Shown: positions 1 through 12,930, counted from the first letter of the stretch. The stretch: DNA of 64,000 nt from Varanus komodoensis (GCF_004798865.1 NW_025336481.1:41484570-41548569); one strand, 5' to 3'. A program made the numbers and translations. Notes: a model not told the origin generated them from the sequence alone.

Positions 1-468
1 GTCCTCTCATCTTATCTCCCACCATGCCAGGGATCTGAGACTGCCAGGGTTTGGAAACACTGCCCTGTGAGGAGGGACTGAGAGAACTGGGAATGTTCAG
101 CCTTGAGAAGAGAAGGCTGAGGGAGAACATGGGATCCCTCTATAAGTACTTCAAAGGCTGTCACAAAGAGGAAGGTCAAGATCTCTTGCTGATGCCAGCG
201 TATAGGACACAGAATAACCAAGTCAAGCTGTGACAACCCAGATCCAGGCTGGACATCAGGAAAAGCCTCCTCACTGTCAGAAGAGCAATACGACAGTGGG
301 ACCAGCTGCCTGGAGAGGTGGGGGGCTCTCCCACACTGGAGACCTTCAAAAAGAAACTGGACAGCCACATAAGTGGGATGGTGTCACTTGGTGTCCTGCA
401 ACAGCAGGGGGTTGGACCCGATGGCCTTCACGGCCCCTTCCCACTCTACTGTTCTATGATCCTATGAC
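1..468 (+). mobile_element. CR1 LINE 3' end, 5'-truncated
   Basis: This is the tail of a CR1 non-LTR retrotransposon, with the end of the reverse-transcriptase reading frame region and the 3' UTR. Text typical of CR1 tails is readable: a 'cttgagaagagaaggctga' stretch near 101, the 'gacatcaggaaaagc' stretch near 252, the 'gttggacccgatggccttc' stretch near 411, and the repeated ttctatgat/cctatgac terminus at about 451-468. The left end is cut by the window edge. A minus-strand SINE begins immediately after the CR1 terminus. Confidence 0.85.
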
Positions 469-775
469 TCTGGGGTCAGTGCTCATCTTCATTTGTAACC
501 CAAGGAGCCAGCATTGCCCAAAGACACTTCCATGGTCACGTGGCCAGCATGACTAGATCCTGAAGCACACAGAATGCTGTTACCTTTCCCACCAAAGCAG
601 TGCCTCTTCATCTACTTGCATTTGCATGCTTCCGAGCTGCTAGGCTGGCAGGAGCTGGGGCCGAGTCGCAGATGCTCACTCCATTACGTGGCACTAGGAA
701 TCTGACCTGCCAAACTCTGGCCTTCTGATTGACAGGCTCAGTGTCTTACCCACTAACCCATTGTGCCCCTTGCTC
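466..775 (-). mobile_element. tRNA-derived SINE, near full length
   Basis: Read on the minus strand, this starts with a tRNA-like head near 775 (complement of the 'cccactaacccattgtgcc' segment). It continues through the body (complement of 'gagctgctaggctggcagg' at about 635-655, then 'catggtcacgtggccagcatgac') and ends near 'actctggggtcagtgctcat' at about 466. This layout matches an abundant lizard tRNA-SINE whose 3' end resembles Bov-B. It abuts the CR1 terminus at 466-468, so it appears to have inserted next to or into the older CR1 tail. Confidence 0.75.
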
Positions 776-2999
776 TTCAAAATACAGGACCCCAAATAGC
801 AGTGTTCTGCCTTATAGGCTTCAACTTTGCTCTCTAAATACATCCCAGGATTCATTGCCATATTAGCAGCCATGCCTATTTGTCCACAGGTGGGCTGTGA
901 GTTGGGAAAAAGTTATTTTGCTCCTCCTCACCTCAATCAATGAGAAGCACAGTAGGGTTAGGCCTTCCTCTCTTAGCCATTGATCTTTCTGATCATGTAC
1001 AGTGTCCTGTCAGACAAGACAGATAATGACTTGGGCTGCTGCGAATGGGACTATATGACATCACACTTTTGAGAGCCGACAACTTAGTAATCTTATCTGG
1101 CTTGACAGGTATAAAGGGCATTTCAAAAACTGATTGTATCTGCTGTGATTTTAAGAGGTCTGACGTGCGACAAGGAAAATCTTTACGAATCCTTTTTCTC
1201 CAGAGAATACACTCTTCAAGGGGTCAGTGCAATATCATTTCTTTTTGAGCGCTAAGGAGATTATACAATGCAAAATGTTATTAAGGATTAAGAGAGAGAG
1301 AGAGATCCCATGAAATTGGGTACAGCTACGTCCGAGAAAAAAAAGCCTTTCACAAGTTCTAAGAAATTTATACAATGTTACCAAAGATTAGCTGTAGATG
1401 TCTAGGTTCAAGAAGATTCTCACCCCCATCACCCACCCCAAATACTTTATTCTATATAGCCAACCATAGTGCAACACACTATGCACTATTCTTTTAAATG
1501 AATAAACGTACAAAATCTCCAGTTAGGCTACTTGAAACTCCTTTAATCAGGCCATTCTCCTGAAGTGAACAAGCTGTCCCATCACATGCTGGCAGGTGCC
1601 ACTTTTAGATGTTCTGTAAAGGATCTTGTATAACAAGGTGGACAACCTGTGGTCCTAGGCCTATAGGCAGGCCTTGCACCAACTGTGTGCAGTCTTCAAC
1701 CTAATCCATTTAGAGAAGCCCCTCCTTCTGCTGATAGCATGGTGTGGTGGGCTGGAAGGAGAAGCAGAGATGCATCAGTTCATTTCAGTTCATATTCAAA
1801 TCAGGTTTTTACCCAGACCTGTTGTGGTCTTCAATTTCTTAAAGACGTTCTCAGGCACAGCACAATTCTATTTAGAAGAACAGAATGCTGCAATGAAGAG
1901 ACCACCAAACAGAGGTAAAAAACTCCAGCTAGTTATAGTAGGGCTGACAATATATAGGTTGCATGATTGTTGAGACCCCCACATGGGACATCTTGTGGTT
2001 TGGATTCTTTCTAGTAGACCGGGGATCTATGGACATTTCCATAGGATGTGGCTGCAGGTTTTATTCTCTGAATACCCTTTCCTGGAAGGAGGTGCCCCCT
2101 CTGCTCCAATTCTTGCTAGTTCTAAGATAACACCTCTCATGTCAAAAAAAGAATCAAGCTGTGGCACACGAAACACAGATTCAGACGTAATTTGCTGTCG
2201 AAATCCATAGACACTTGCAGTATGATTCGCAGACCTCCTCAAAAATGTTCAAGTCTGTACATTTCAAAAGGAATACATTTCAGAAAAGCACGCAAATACA
2301 CTCCAGTCATGGACAAATGCATATATTTCGTAAATGTACACCTTTAAAAACCACACCAAATTGATGAATATATTTGGAAAAATATACCCATACACGTGGA
2401 TTTTCACATGGAAAGGAAAAACAAAAGTTCACAATCTGATACGGACTCAGGTCTGAATGCACTTTAAGATAGAGCTTGGTTGAACTTTATCTGCCAAAGC
2501 AGATAAAAAGGGAAGAGGTTTGCTTAGAATTTGGCTAATGGGCGGAGTAGAAATTTGATAAATAAATAATAAATGGACTTTGCATGTGCCAATTCGTGCA
2601 TATGGGTGCAAATGTAGAAATAATCATCATAACTGAAATGCAAACACAGTGTATCTCAGCATAGTGCCGTCCTTCCACTGCTGGCAGGTAACTCATCGAA
2701 TACTGAAATTCAATCCCAAGGAGCATCAGTCCCTACCTAGGAATCATGGGCTGTTTTTCTATCTAAGCATACCTGGGCTTGTTCCTTTAATTGATCAACA
2801 CAGGTGACGGCTACAGTTTTTAAAGCAGATTTTGTTCTTGGAAACCCAGATGATTGGATGATACAGGTGGGTCCATTCATACCACGGCTGAGGCCATGTT
2901 GATGGAGATAACAGAATTTCCTGCAGAAAGCATATTTGTTGTCATGCTCTCATGAAACTCTATTAAAAAAAAATAATCCCTCCATGGAGGACTTGTCTG
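776..2999. other. Non-coding, no recognised element
   Basis: No conserved protein, RNA gene or confidently named repeat was recognised. A short (GA)n run lies at about 1290-1304. The part around 2230-2480 is AT-rich with many short ATG/CAT repeats and could be an old interspersed repeat. Short open frames here show no family resemblance. Confidence 0.5.
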
Positions 3000-3530
3000 G
3001 TGTGAACATAATTCATCTTGTCATTCCCAGCAACTCATTGGTAGTGATTGCATGAAAGCTCATGTAGCGTTTTCACCTCTAGCTTCACCCTCCGTTATAG
3101 TACATCACAAACTCATTTAAATAGTGATATTAATGTTTTTAGAGATCACTACAAATGTTCGGTAGCATCGTTGCCATTAATGTCTCATGGGGGCTATACT
3201 GGAGAGTTTTATCGGCTAGAGGATGAGGTATTTGATGAAGTAATAACAAACTAGCTTGGAATTGTCTTTCATTACCCTTTATCTCTCCTAGGGAGAATAT
3301 AATCTTATTCAAATTATAATTGCTTCAGTTATCAATGAGGTTTACTATTTATTCACCTGCACCCAGAAATGCAAATGTGCATGCATTCTCCTGTTTTAAT
3401 GTACCTGTAATGAAATTCCCTTTGCTATCAGAATCATGCATGACAACAAATTACAAACTAGTTATGGGGAAGTGCTATTTGCTCAGCATTAAAAACACAA
3501 TGCCAACAAAGAAATCAAGCACCCTAAACC
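3000..3530. promoter_or_regulatory. Candidate conserved non-coding element (unverified)
   Basis: This stretch is free of recognisable repeats, AT-rich but not low-complexity. It is dense in TAAT/ATTA cores (for example around 3125-3145, 3300-3325, 3395-3415) and contains octamer-like ATGCAAAT text near 3369. It has no coding signature. The texture is like deeply conserved enhancers in vertebrate gene deserts. This is a judgement on appearance only; no alignment was possible. Confidence 0.3.
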
Positions 3531-4039
3531 AGAAAAGTAAGTTGATTCTCTCTCTTTTTTTAATGTAGATGCATAAAAGAAAACACAATCCAATAATTGT
3601 AAATAAATGCAGTAGGAGGAATGTTATGGTAACATTTCATAAGGCAATGATGTCTAGCTGCTGCAATAGCAGAGACGGCTGCTACAGAGGGTCCAATGGA
3701 TGGCTTTCTGCCATGATTCTTGGGTTGGTGAACATCCAGCAGTGTATTGTGGAAGTTCTGGTGAAGGATTACCAAGTTACCAGATAGGTATTTGCAAGCA
3801 CCATAGGGGAGATTCTCCCAGCTCGGGAGGCCAATGAAAGGGAGCAATGGGAGAGAATGTTTTCAGGGCGATCCAGATAGATCTGGTAACCACGAAAAGA
3901 TCCTTCCAGCTCAACTCTAGGATCTAAAGGAAAATTCTAGATGAAAAGAGGTAGAATTCCTTGGTATCACATCCCTGGTTTCTTCTCTTTCTTAAAACTA
4001 AAAGTGCAGACCTCTTTCTTTCCAGCCCTGTTAGTTCGC

Positions 4040-4700
4040 AAAACTCTTTGTCAGTCCCACATGGAAGAGCTAAATTATAGGGGAAGCCTTATATGCCATT
4101 CAAAGGGAAATGAATTTAATAATTATTCAATGAAGAAAATCGAGCACTTCAAAAGTGGCTCTTTTAAAGACTATACTTCATTCTAGAATAGACATGTGTG
4201 ATATTGATTATTAACTGAGAACTAATAATCCCATTGGGGCAGTTGCTGTCACACGTTCAAATGTAATTAATTAATTTTTCCTTATACAGCTCCTATTATA
4301 TCCGTGCAAGTCCTGCAATATGCGAATCATTGTTTTGATATCATTGATGCAGGCATCTTTTTCTCCCCATGAATTGAATTTCTAAAAGGTTTGTGAAAGC
4401 TGCCTTTTGGGTCAGAAGGCTGAACTTTGTTCACTTAATCAGTCACCCCTACTTGATTAATAGACTTCTTTAAACAGAGTCATATATTAATAATGTAAGC
4501 TTTAACTGGGCACCTCGATCAAAGAGCAGATTTTAGAAGTTGATTGGTTTGTATCCTCTAGGCCTGTGATAAATGTCTAGAGATTTCTTGCCGTCATTTT
4601 TTCCCCTGGTCTTCCCGTTCTTTGCTTCATTCTGATACTCATTTCAGTCTTCGGAACTGTGATATGAATATTTAACTGAAGCAATAGTTCAGTACTTATT
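4040..4700. promoter_or_regulatory. Candidate conserved non-coding element (unverified)
   Basis: About 660 bp without recognisable repeats holds clustered homeodomain-like sites: AATTAATTAATT near 4265-4277, GATTAATAG near 4455 and TATTAATAATG near 4486. There is also a TCF/LEF-like GATCAAAG near 4517. No exon-like open frame of any family is seen. It has the most enhancer-like appearance of the left third of the window. The assignment is an inference. Confidence 0.35.
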
Positions 4701-5332
4701 CTCCAAGGCTGAGATCAGAAGAGGAACAGCTTTTTATTCAACGCAAAATTTCCTTTATTACAATATTCAGCCCAAGTGGAGATGATGTACAGGTAGGCTA
4801 AGCTAGGGGGTAGAACTTTTGGAAACGCAGCTACAGCAGAATTGCAGAGATAGACACTGCAACAAGTATAATGTTCCAACTCCAATAACATTTTCTGACT
4901 ACCCATATTTGGTATGAATTAGTAAATCAGCATTTTTCGCCAACTGCATGTCATTTTCTCACATGGTCATCTATCCATTCCATTTTATGTCCCCATTAAA
5001 ATGTGTTTTAATGAACTTGCACGAACATGTGCATTAACCATATTTTTCTTCAAAATATGCATCTCTAAGCAAACACATTTTGATGTCATTTGGCCCATTT
5101 TCTGAGTCGAGATCTTCAGCAAAAAGTCCAAGTGCCAAAGCCAGTGGAAAGCGAAATTCTGCCCTGCACATTAATCCAGGGAGTGCAGATTCCACCAGCC
5201 TGGTGCAGAACTGGCAACGGCTGGATTCCTCAGTCACCCCTGCATTGCGTTAATGCAAATAAACCCTGATAGTTTTATTAGTATGAAGAATGAGTTGTTG
5301 TTCCATTAGGGAATGACAACAAGTAAGTTAGC
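4701..5332. other. Non-coding, no recognised element
   Basis: Nothing recognised on either strand: no repeat family, splice-flanked exon or RNA gene. Open frames are short and unlike known proteins. Confidence 0.5.
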
Positions 5333-5850
5333 AAGGTGTGGTGGTTAAAGTGCTGGGGCAGGGACCTAAGTGATCTGGGTTCAAGTCCCCACTCAGCCAT
5401 GAAGATCACTTGGTGAATTTGGGCCGATCCCTTCACTCTCAGCCCAACCTACGTACCTCACAAGGATTTTGTGGGGGTGAAATGGAGCTATGTAAGCTAC
5501 CCCCTGACTACTCTCTGGAAGGCCAGAAAATGAAGATGAAGCTCAACTACTCTGGCCACCTAATGAGAAGGAACAACTCATTGGAGAAGACCCTGATGTT
5601 GGAAATGCTTGACAGCAAAAGGAGAAGGGGACGGCAGAGGTTGAGGTGGCTGGATGGAGTCACTGGGGTGGTGGGTGTGGGCTTGGGTGGACTCCAAGGG
5701 ATGGTGGAGGACAGGAGAGCCTGGAAGAATGTTGTCCATGGGGTCTTGATGGGTCAGGCACAACTTTGTGACTAAACAACAACAAATGTAAACTGTTTTG
5801 GGTTTCTCACAGGAGGAGAAAAGGAGGGATATAAATTCAATGTCATCATC
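5333..5850 (+). mobile_element. tRNA-derived SINE interrupted by a Bov-B tail
   Basis: The 5' part (about 5335-5498) has a tRNA-like head with a pol III B-box-like GGTTCAAGTCC near 5379. It continues with the usual squamate SINE body ('cactcagccatgaag', then the 'cctacgtacctcacaagg' region). The 3' part resumes at about 5786-5850 with 'actgttttgggt' and 'gagggatataaattca', as expected for the end of the same SINE. The 5499-5785 interval between them is a Bov-B tail. Confidence 0.75.
5499..5785 (+). mobile_element. Bov-B (RTE) LINE 3' end
   Basis: Plus-strand Bov-B tail: 'tctggccacctaatgagaag' near 5551, 'ttggagaagaccctgatgtt' near 5581, then text ending in '...actaaacaacaacaa' at about 5771-5785. 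The translated residue pattern (YSGHLMRR, LEKTLMLEML, RWLDGV) is the degenerate C-terminal end of the element's reading frame. Near-identical 9-bp flanks (atgtaaGct at 5490-5498, atgtaaAct at 5786-5794) fit a target-site duplication within the SINE. Confidence 0.8.
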
Positions 5851-6089
5851 ATCAAGCCTAAGATTTTTAAAAGCCCAGTTATCTTGTCTGTCTTGTTGTG
5901 CCTGGAGTAGAATTTTCCAGAACTGAAATATAAACTGTAATATAGAAGCGTAGCTAAAAAAAATGGGGGCTTCATAGACACTGAGCTCCTTTCAGAATCA
6001 GGTGAAGACTTGTTATTTTCTGAGCCATTTTAGTCTTTTGGTTTCTGCTGCTTTGAACCTGTTGCTGCATTTCACTTCTCTGCACTGCT

Positions 6090-6260
6090 GCCAGCTTTGA
6101 GTTTGGTTTTTATTTTTTATTTTATACCATAGTTTTCAACTTTCATATTGCATTTTATCATGCCATATTTTATGGTTTCATATGTCTCTGAACTGCCCCA
6201 GAAACATCAGCTATTGGCTGGTATAGAAATGTAATAAATCAATAACTGAATACATAAATA
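6090..6260 (+). mobile_element. L2-like LINE 3' UTR
   Basis: The end pattern '...gaactgccccagaaacat...tggtatagaaatgtaataaat' is the common 3' terminus of reptilian L2/CR1-group LINEs. It is preceded by an AT-rich 3' UTR. Only the tail is present. Confidence 0.55.
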
Positions 6261-9200
6261 CGTAAATATAACAAAATTTTGCCTGTCATAGACATACCAT
6301 GAACATTCTCTATGTTGATATATGATCTCCCAGCTGGAGAATGATATGAAGTGGAGGAATGCTATCACATACGGTTTTATGCGGTGTAACCCAAAGCAAA
6401 TTTATTCAGAAGCGAAGCTTCATTGAGCTATGTCACTGCCAGGTATTGCCAATAACTTCCGCTCCTTTTGTGGGGAGGTTCACACAACACACGAAGCCAT
6501 GGTGAAATCTTACCATTGTGGGTCAGTTGTGTCATCCAGGCACAGGTACATGGTAGGATTCGTTTTCTGACAACAAAGAAAATCTATGGTCTGTTCCAAG
6601 TTTTCCACACTTCTCCATGGATTCTCTGGTTGCCCACACCTGGGCTCACCATTGCTGGTATGGGAGTACCATAGATTCCCCTGGCAAGAGCAGCTGTGAA
6701 AGCAGCCACCTCTAGCCTTCAGTCTCTACTGTTCTAACAACAGATGAACTGTTGCTCACTTTCTTCCCATTGACTGAGTTGTGCAACCATCTTCCTTTGC
6801 ACAGAGTGAAAATACACAGAGGAAAGTGGCGGGAATCACCGTGAAAGTGTATCTTTTCATTGAAGAAACATCTATGTGGGGGCTGCAGCACCTGAAAAGT
6901 ACTGCAGACATGCAGGTACACTGGGGAGGGGGAAGGGAGGAAACCCACCTCAGGACCGCAGAAGACCAATCCAAAGGAGGGTGTTCCAGGCCACAGGTAA
7001 GAATAGGGAAAGGATGGGATTGCATCTGAGGGCACTGCAGGGATGTGTGATGAGGCTGCGAATATGGAGCAGGGAGTGCAGAAAGTCCCCTGCCATGTGA
7101 TCATCCGACTGGTAAATTCTGGCAAAATTCATGGGTCATACAAACATGATTGTTTCTGTGTCATGTGACCCCAGCCTTTAAATTGTGACACTTATTTAAA
7201 AGCTCACAATGTCTTACATATATCAAAGAACCTTAGGAAAGGATTCCAGAGGACCCCAAAATGGCTCACATATTTAGAGTTAAGAGGGGGTAGAGACATT
7301 TGCTTTCTTTCTTTCATGAAATTTCCTATGCATCCGTGATGTGCATTTGTCCTAACATATGTGTATTTGCATGCCTTATAAATATTTTGCAAGAAATTTT
7401 CTTGATGAAATGGAGTTTTAACTGTTATTTTCACCCGGCTTGGTCTGCTCATATCTCAGTCCAGATAATATAATACTGCTAGGTATTTTGAACTGACAAA
7501 ACCTCTTGGCCTCATCTGACAATGTTCTTTGCTAGTGGAAAGACAATAGGAGCATGTTCATCTAAGATCTAGTAGATTACTGGACGCACCAACAGATCAT
7601 TCAAACTGTGCAAACTTTTGAGATGTTCAGAACAGGCTTTGTGTAACATCAGACAAGAAATTGGAAGAAGCTAGTTTGGCGTTATCATGTCACCTTACTT
7701 GGTTGGTCTTTTGGTTGGTCTAATAAAGATATTACACTAATATGGACATTTTTAAGATGGCCAACAGCTTTGATTTGTTTGGTTTTTTAAAGACATATGG
7801 ATAATTAGTAAGCATAGGTGTCTCCAATATATGGGCAATATTTTTCCCCCAGCACTTATCTAAACATAGGCTAAGTAGACATTGGGAAGCCTCACATGGC
7901 CTTTGCTCCCCCATATAGAAAGCCTTATCTCCAACCATGGTATGGAAACCCATGGGAAGAAATTAATGTAACTACAGTTAGTTGTTAGGATGATAGTTTT
8001 TCAGTGACCTATGATGGAAATGTCAGATTTTCCTTTCCTGCCCTTAATCAGCAATCTGTAATGAATGAATCAACCAAATATCAGACTAATAGCTCAAAAA
8101 GGGCACTTAGAGCTCAAAAAGGGTCAAAATGTGAAAAGACAGAGTGATGACCTTTCAATGCCCTCCCACAGAAAATTCAAATTGGGCTATATTTCCTGTA
8201 CCTGACAGTACATAATGATGGAATACACCACACATCAAGTTGCTAGTTCAATGGAAATGAGTGATGTTACTCCATGAGCTGTGATCTATTGAAGCCAAAT
8301 TAAAGCAGGCTTTTCAGCCTAGTCCTTCAGATCCAGAGTTTATGCAAAGTCTAATCTGCATTTTGTCCCTGGCTGAGGTCATCGACCAGGACCTCGATGC
8401 CTCTTCTTCGGAGGATCCTGAGCCCTTGAGCCTGGAGAAAGCTCCACAATTAAGAGCTCGGGAAGAGAATTAAGTCATGGAAAGGCATTTGTGCTCCTAC
8501 AGGACCTAGTTTTCCAGAAAGTTCCCTGGAACTGAATATCCTGCATCTCAAGGAAGTCATCTGGCCCTCTTCAGATTTTAGGCCTCCACTCCCACTTGGA
8601 GGCTGCTAAAGCAGACCATATACCTTTATGAGTTAACATCTCACTCAGGGAAAATCATACCTAAAGGTAGCCTTGATCTGCTCCTTGTTGGAGCAACATG
8701 CAGACAACCCTTTCTGGCAGTGGGGCCCAGAACCAATCAGAGCCTTTCCCACCTTGCTTTTGGGAAGAGCCTGCTGAAGAGCAGACTGTGCCAGAGCCCT
8801 TCTGTCAGGGCCTCATCACACAGCCTCATCTGCACCCATGGGCGGATAGGACACACCGTCAAGCCTGGGGCGTTGCTCGCTGCTGGAGGATGTGCCTGCA
8901 AAGGACCCTCTGTGTGAACAGTAACAGAGGTGTTGCCAGAAACTGGGGCCAGGAGCTTGTAATTCCATCATCTTCTAGGAGTAAGTGATTAGGGTGCATC
9001 ATGCATAAGGGGAGGTTCTACCAAAGTCTCAGCTTGCTCCAAACAGGGAAACAGAACGCCTGTACCTGTGCCAAGTTGGATCCGATGTGCCGGGCCTTGC
9101 TTGGTTATGACAAACAAAAAGACAACCCTGGTCACCACCATTCACTCTCCAAAATTTACCTGACAGGAGGGGTTTATACCTTGAGTGGCTCCTACATAAC

Positions 9201-9660
9201 TGTGAATTCCAGCCTCCTCATTGGCATGCACCCCATTGGCCACCATGCCTGTAATTCAGTCCCAAGCTGCATCTCTCCCTTGGGCCACTGTCTCTTCCTG
9301 ACTGGTCTGCAGAGATCGCCAGGTATGTTCTCTCCTGCCTCACTTTCTTTGTTTTCCCACATCCCTCAGCTGCCTTTTTAATGAATTGCTCTTCCCATAG
9401 AAACCGCTGTAATTCTTCCCTGTGCCAACGCCTTTCTACCCACTCCTCCTCTTGCCCTGAGCACTACCCTTCCATCCTTGAAGATTGACTGGGGCTTGAC
9501 TTTGCACAGGAATCAGTTATTCCCCCAACACACACATGTACATGTATTCCTACATATTCCTGCGTGCCTTCTTTGCTCTCCGCCTCCCTAATCATGCATG
9601 TACTGAGCGTTCAGTGTTTTCTGTGTTTTGTGGTGGGGCTTATTGGGCAAGGAGAGAAGG
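6261..9660. other. Non-coding, no recognised element
   Basis: About 3.4 kb in which no gene or confidently named repeat was recognised. GC content rises at 6680-7100 and 8340-9380 with longer open frames, but these show no family motifs, no paired splice sites and no codon-like constraint visible by eye. Confidence 0.45.
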
Positions 9661-9669
9661 AAGCAGCCT

Positions 9670-9785
9670 GGCATCCTCCAGATGCTTTGGACTGCAAAGT
9701 CCAAAGGTCAAACACTGGCCATGCTGACTGGGGCTGACAGGAGTTGTAGTCCAAACCATCCAGAGCAACTAGGTTGCCTTGCCTT
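9670..9785. mobile_element. Short palindromic MITE-like repeat
   Basis: A partly self-complementary unit: 'ccagatgctttggactgcaa' at the left and 'gttgtagtccaaaccatccagag' region at the right form imperfect inverted ends around 'catgctgactggggctgac'. This 'gttgtagtcc' unit is a familiar interspersed element of squamate genomes. A second copy lies at about 45605-45720. The superfamily is not determined. Confidence 0.55.
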
Positions 9786-11339
9786 CTAATAGGATTTATG
9801 GTTGTGGCACTGAGTCAGAACCAAACAAACAAACAAAACAAAAAAAAAATGGGCATTGTCAGGGAGCACCTGGAGCCACAAAAGGGGTGAAGAGAGATTA
9901 TTCCCAAGTCTTGTCTCTCAGGGATGTGCGGTGTCAGGAAAAAGAACCCCTTTGTAACCAGACTGGACCACTCAGCTGGAGTCATGGAGCAAGCAGACCA
10001 TGCGGGTGGTAAAAGTAACCCCGAATGCACATGCAGCATGACAAAGGCCTTTAGAACTTGATCTGCTGCAGGCAGTTTTCCATTTTGTTGCAAAGTTAAT
10101 TCCTTACTCATTTTATTTAAAATAATTTGCATCCAGACTTAGTCATGTTCCAGGTAGGGCCATTGAAATCAGGACTGACTGATACCCCCATTGCTTTCAG
10201 TGGGTCTGTTCTAAGCATGGCTGAGTCTGGATCCAATTGAATTCGTTTAGACTGCATTTTGACATGAAGATTCTTTGGGCTGGCTTACAAGATTAAAAAA
10301 TGGAGACTGTAAGATACAGGTCAGTGTAGCCACAGCATACAATTCTTAAAACAGGAGCAACAGTAAAAATGGCAGTGCATCAAATAAAAATGGTCATCCA
10401 TTTATGTAAGAGCAAACTGGAACACTAGGAAAGTGTGAGCTTCTCAGTTTTGCACACAAGACATATGCGTTGCCCCGTTGAAAGGTCAGATGTAATTGTA
10501 AGTACAAGCATACATGCACCAGAACTGCTGGCAAATTGGCTGGCAAATTTCCCTGTTCAATTTTGCGCAAATTTCCTAATCTGAGTAAATTTCCCTCTAG
10601 GCTCCCTTTGGTCCTTGGAGGAAAGCTGCACAAACCAGAGAATGTGTACAAATGTGCACGTTTCACATGCATTCCATTCTTGATTTGTGCAATGTTCTAG
10701 TCTGCACAACTGAGCAACAGTCACAAACACAAGAGAGATCAAAAAAGTGCTGGCCCAGTGTGAACTGTCCCCTTTTTTTTTCTGGGTTGGATAAATAATA
10801 TCTAAACTTTGCTAGATCACATTCCTCAATGAAACTTCTTGAGACTTCTAGAGCGCTTCTGCCTTTATTACATACTCATCATTCCCCGCATCATTCTAGT
10901 TCTGCTTTTGCTTTCAAACAAGCCCTTCAGAGCTTTTCCAGGGCAGAATGAATTATTTGTAAAAGCAAAAGGTTTTTTTCACTTGAGTAATTGTATTATT
11001 CCATTGTACCACAGTGCCACCTAGAGGTTATGTAGAGGAAAAAGCAGGAAAGGAAATGCTTTTCAGGTAATGCTTGTATTTCAGTTCTCTGAGTTTTGAA
11101 TCAGTGGAATAGCAGCCTTGTGTAGAAAAGCTCTTAGCCTAGTGGGCCAACCCATTCTCAAAAGTTCCTTTCTATTTGTATGTAGAATGCCCATCTCTTT
11201 AATACTTTAAAAAAAATAAAATAAAAAAATAAAATAAATCATGCTAGTGCACAATTTATGCTATTGCTAATAATAGCTATGGATGATGATGATAGCTATT
11301 ATTATGCTATAAATTATATTTATATTAATTTATAGATCA
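9786..11339. other. Non-coding, no recognised element
   Basis: No gene recognised. A short A-rich tract occurs at about 9823-9849 and an A/T-rich run (AAAAT units) at about 11207-11238. Old, unclassifiable repeat fragments may be present. Confidence 0.45.
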
Positions 11340-11460
11340 TTGGTTTATTGTTTTATAGTGATTTTTTAAAACTTCCCCATGATGTTTTTAATGTTGTGAG
11401 CTACTTAGAGATGCCAGTGGTGAGATAGGTGGCATATAAATATTTTAAATAAAATAAAAA
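11340..11460 (+). mobile_element. L2-like LINE 3' terminus
   Basis: The terminal pattern 'gagctacttagagatgcc...gtggcatataaatattttaaataaaataaaa' is the characteristic L2-group tail. Little else of the element is retained. Confidence 0.55.
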
Positions 11461-12882
11461 ATCTTGCGCTTTTGGATTCTGGATCGTTGAATCTCACATT
11501 CATTTAGATACAGGTATTTTGCACAGATTTAAAATGGCTTCTCTCTCTCTTGTTCATCATCGTTTCCTCAAAGGTGGCTCTTAACTACAACATAAAGAAT
11601 TACTTCGTTATATTCTTCATTTTGCTGCCCTATCCATCATGTGGACCCTTTTCACAAAACAGAAATAAGTATTCATGTGCAGCATGCAAAATGGGGCGAA
11701 TTTTGACTGCAGCTTTTTCTCTGAAACAACAGCCTGATCCACAAGGAGGTTAAGCTGAAGTAATTAGATTTAAAGAACATGTGAGACATGCAGCCAATAT
11801 TAAGCAATTTTAAATCCAATTATTTCAGTGGATACATTTACAACAGGTTCAACTCTCCCCTGTCCCCCAGGAATAATCAGGACTTTAAAATGCTGAAATT
11901 TGGCATATCCATAGTACAAAGTTATATTAATTTTTATAACACTTACATTCACTGTTATGATATTCCCCAAAACAGGCATGGAAATTGTTTTATAGTGTGA
12001 ACCCTGGCTTCTTAGAAAACTACAGTTTCAAGATTTCACGGGGAGAGGAAACAACCATTGAATTAGCTTGCCTCTTGACCAAGAGCCAAAACAGACATCA
12101 TTTTAAATGGGCGCATGCCATTTTTCCATCTTTCCTCTATGTTTAGGAGGGACTCTGATCCTGCTCTTAAAAGCTCCCCTATTCTTCCCTGTAGGGCAGG
12201 ACCCCTGTTCTAATTCTAGAGTAGAGATGATACAAGGATAGAACATACCTGGTACAGAGATGTTTAAAATCATCTCAGTTTTGTTCCTGCAACAATGGAG
12301 CAGAAAGTCTGTCCACTGGGGTTGTAGGAGGTAGATACCTGCAGCTCCTTTCCATCTTGTCACAATGCACATGTTTAATTGCATGCTTCCATTTGCTTTG
12401 GGTAAATTATGCCCACTTGCAACACTCCTTTCTAGAGGTGTAAGTCATAGAAAGGAAACGATGCTGTCCAGAGGAACTCACCTGGAACTGGTGCCTTCAA
12501 TGGTGAGGTCCCATGAAGCCAAGAATGCCACGAGGGAGGTGCCAGGTTGCTTCTCACTCATTTGTGACCAAGGGCAGGACCATGTGCTGCTAAACCTCGA
12601 AGAGCTCTGATAGGGTCAAGACAAATTTAGCAGAACAGGAAAGCACTCCTACAGGCCACCTGCTATAGGAGCAGATGTCTTCAAACAGGAAGGGGGGACT
12701 TATCACTGGCAAGGGTGAGGACCTGGGCTTCCATCTGGCTTGCTGCAGGATTCCTGGAGTACCCTCTCCCCAAAATTCAGGCAAAAAGTTTTCATACGAG
12801 GAGCTTCAGCTCAGCTCTCATGGCTGCATACCCCTCAGGAAATGCTACTCCGGAGCATACAGCAATAGAAATCTCTCTTGGA
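11461..12882. other. Non-coding, no recognised element
   Basis: Nothing recognised. Open frames around 12360-12880 have no family resemblance, and one of them merely runs into the pentanucleotide microsatellite that follows. Confidence 0.45.
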
Positions 12883-12930
12883 AGCAAAGCAAAGCAAAGC
12901 AAAGCAAAGCAAAGCAAAGCAAAGCAAAGC
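12883..12930. repeat. (AGCAA)n pentanucleotide microsatellite
   Basis: About 9.6 perfect units of the 5-mer AGCAA. A pentamer gives open frames in several registers on both strands (runs of K-Q-S-K-A or C-F-A-L-L), which explains the repetitive peptides predicted here. These are not proteins. Confidence 0.95.
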
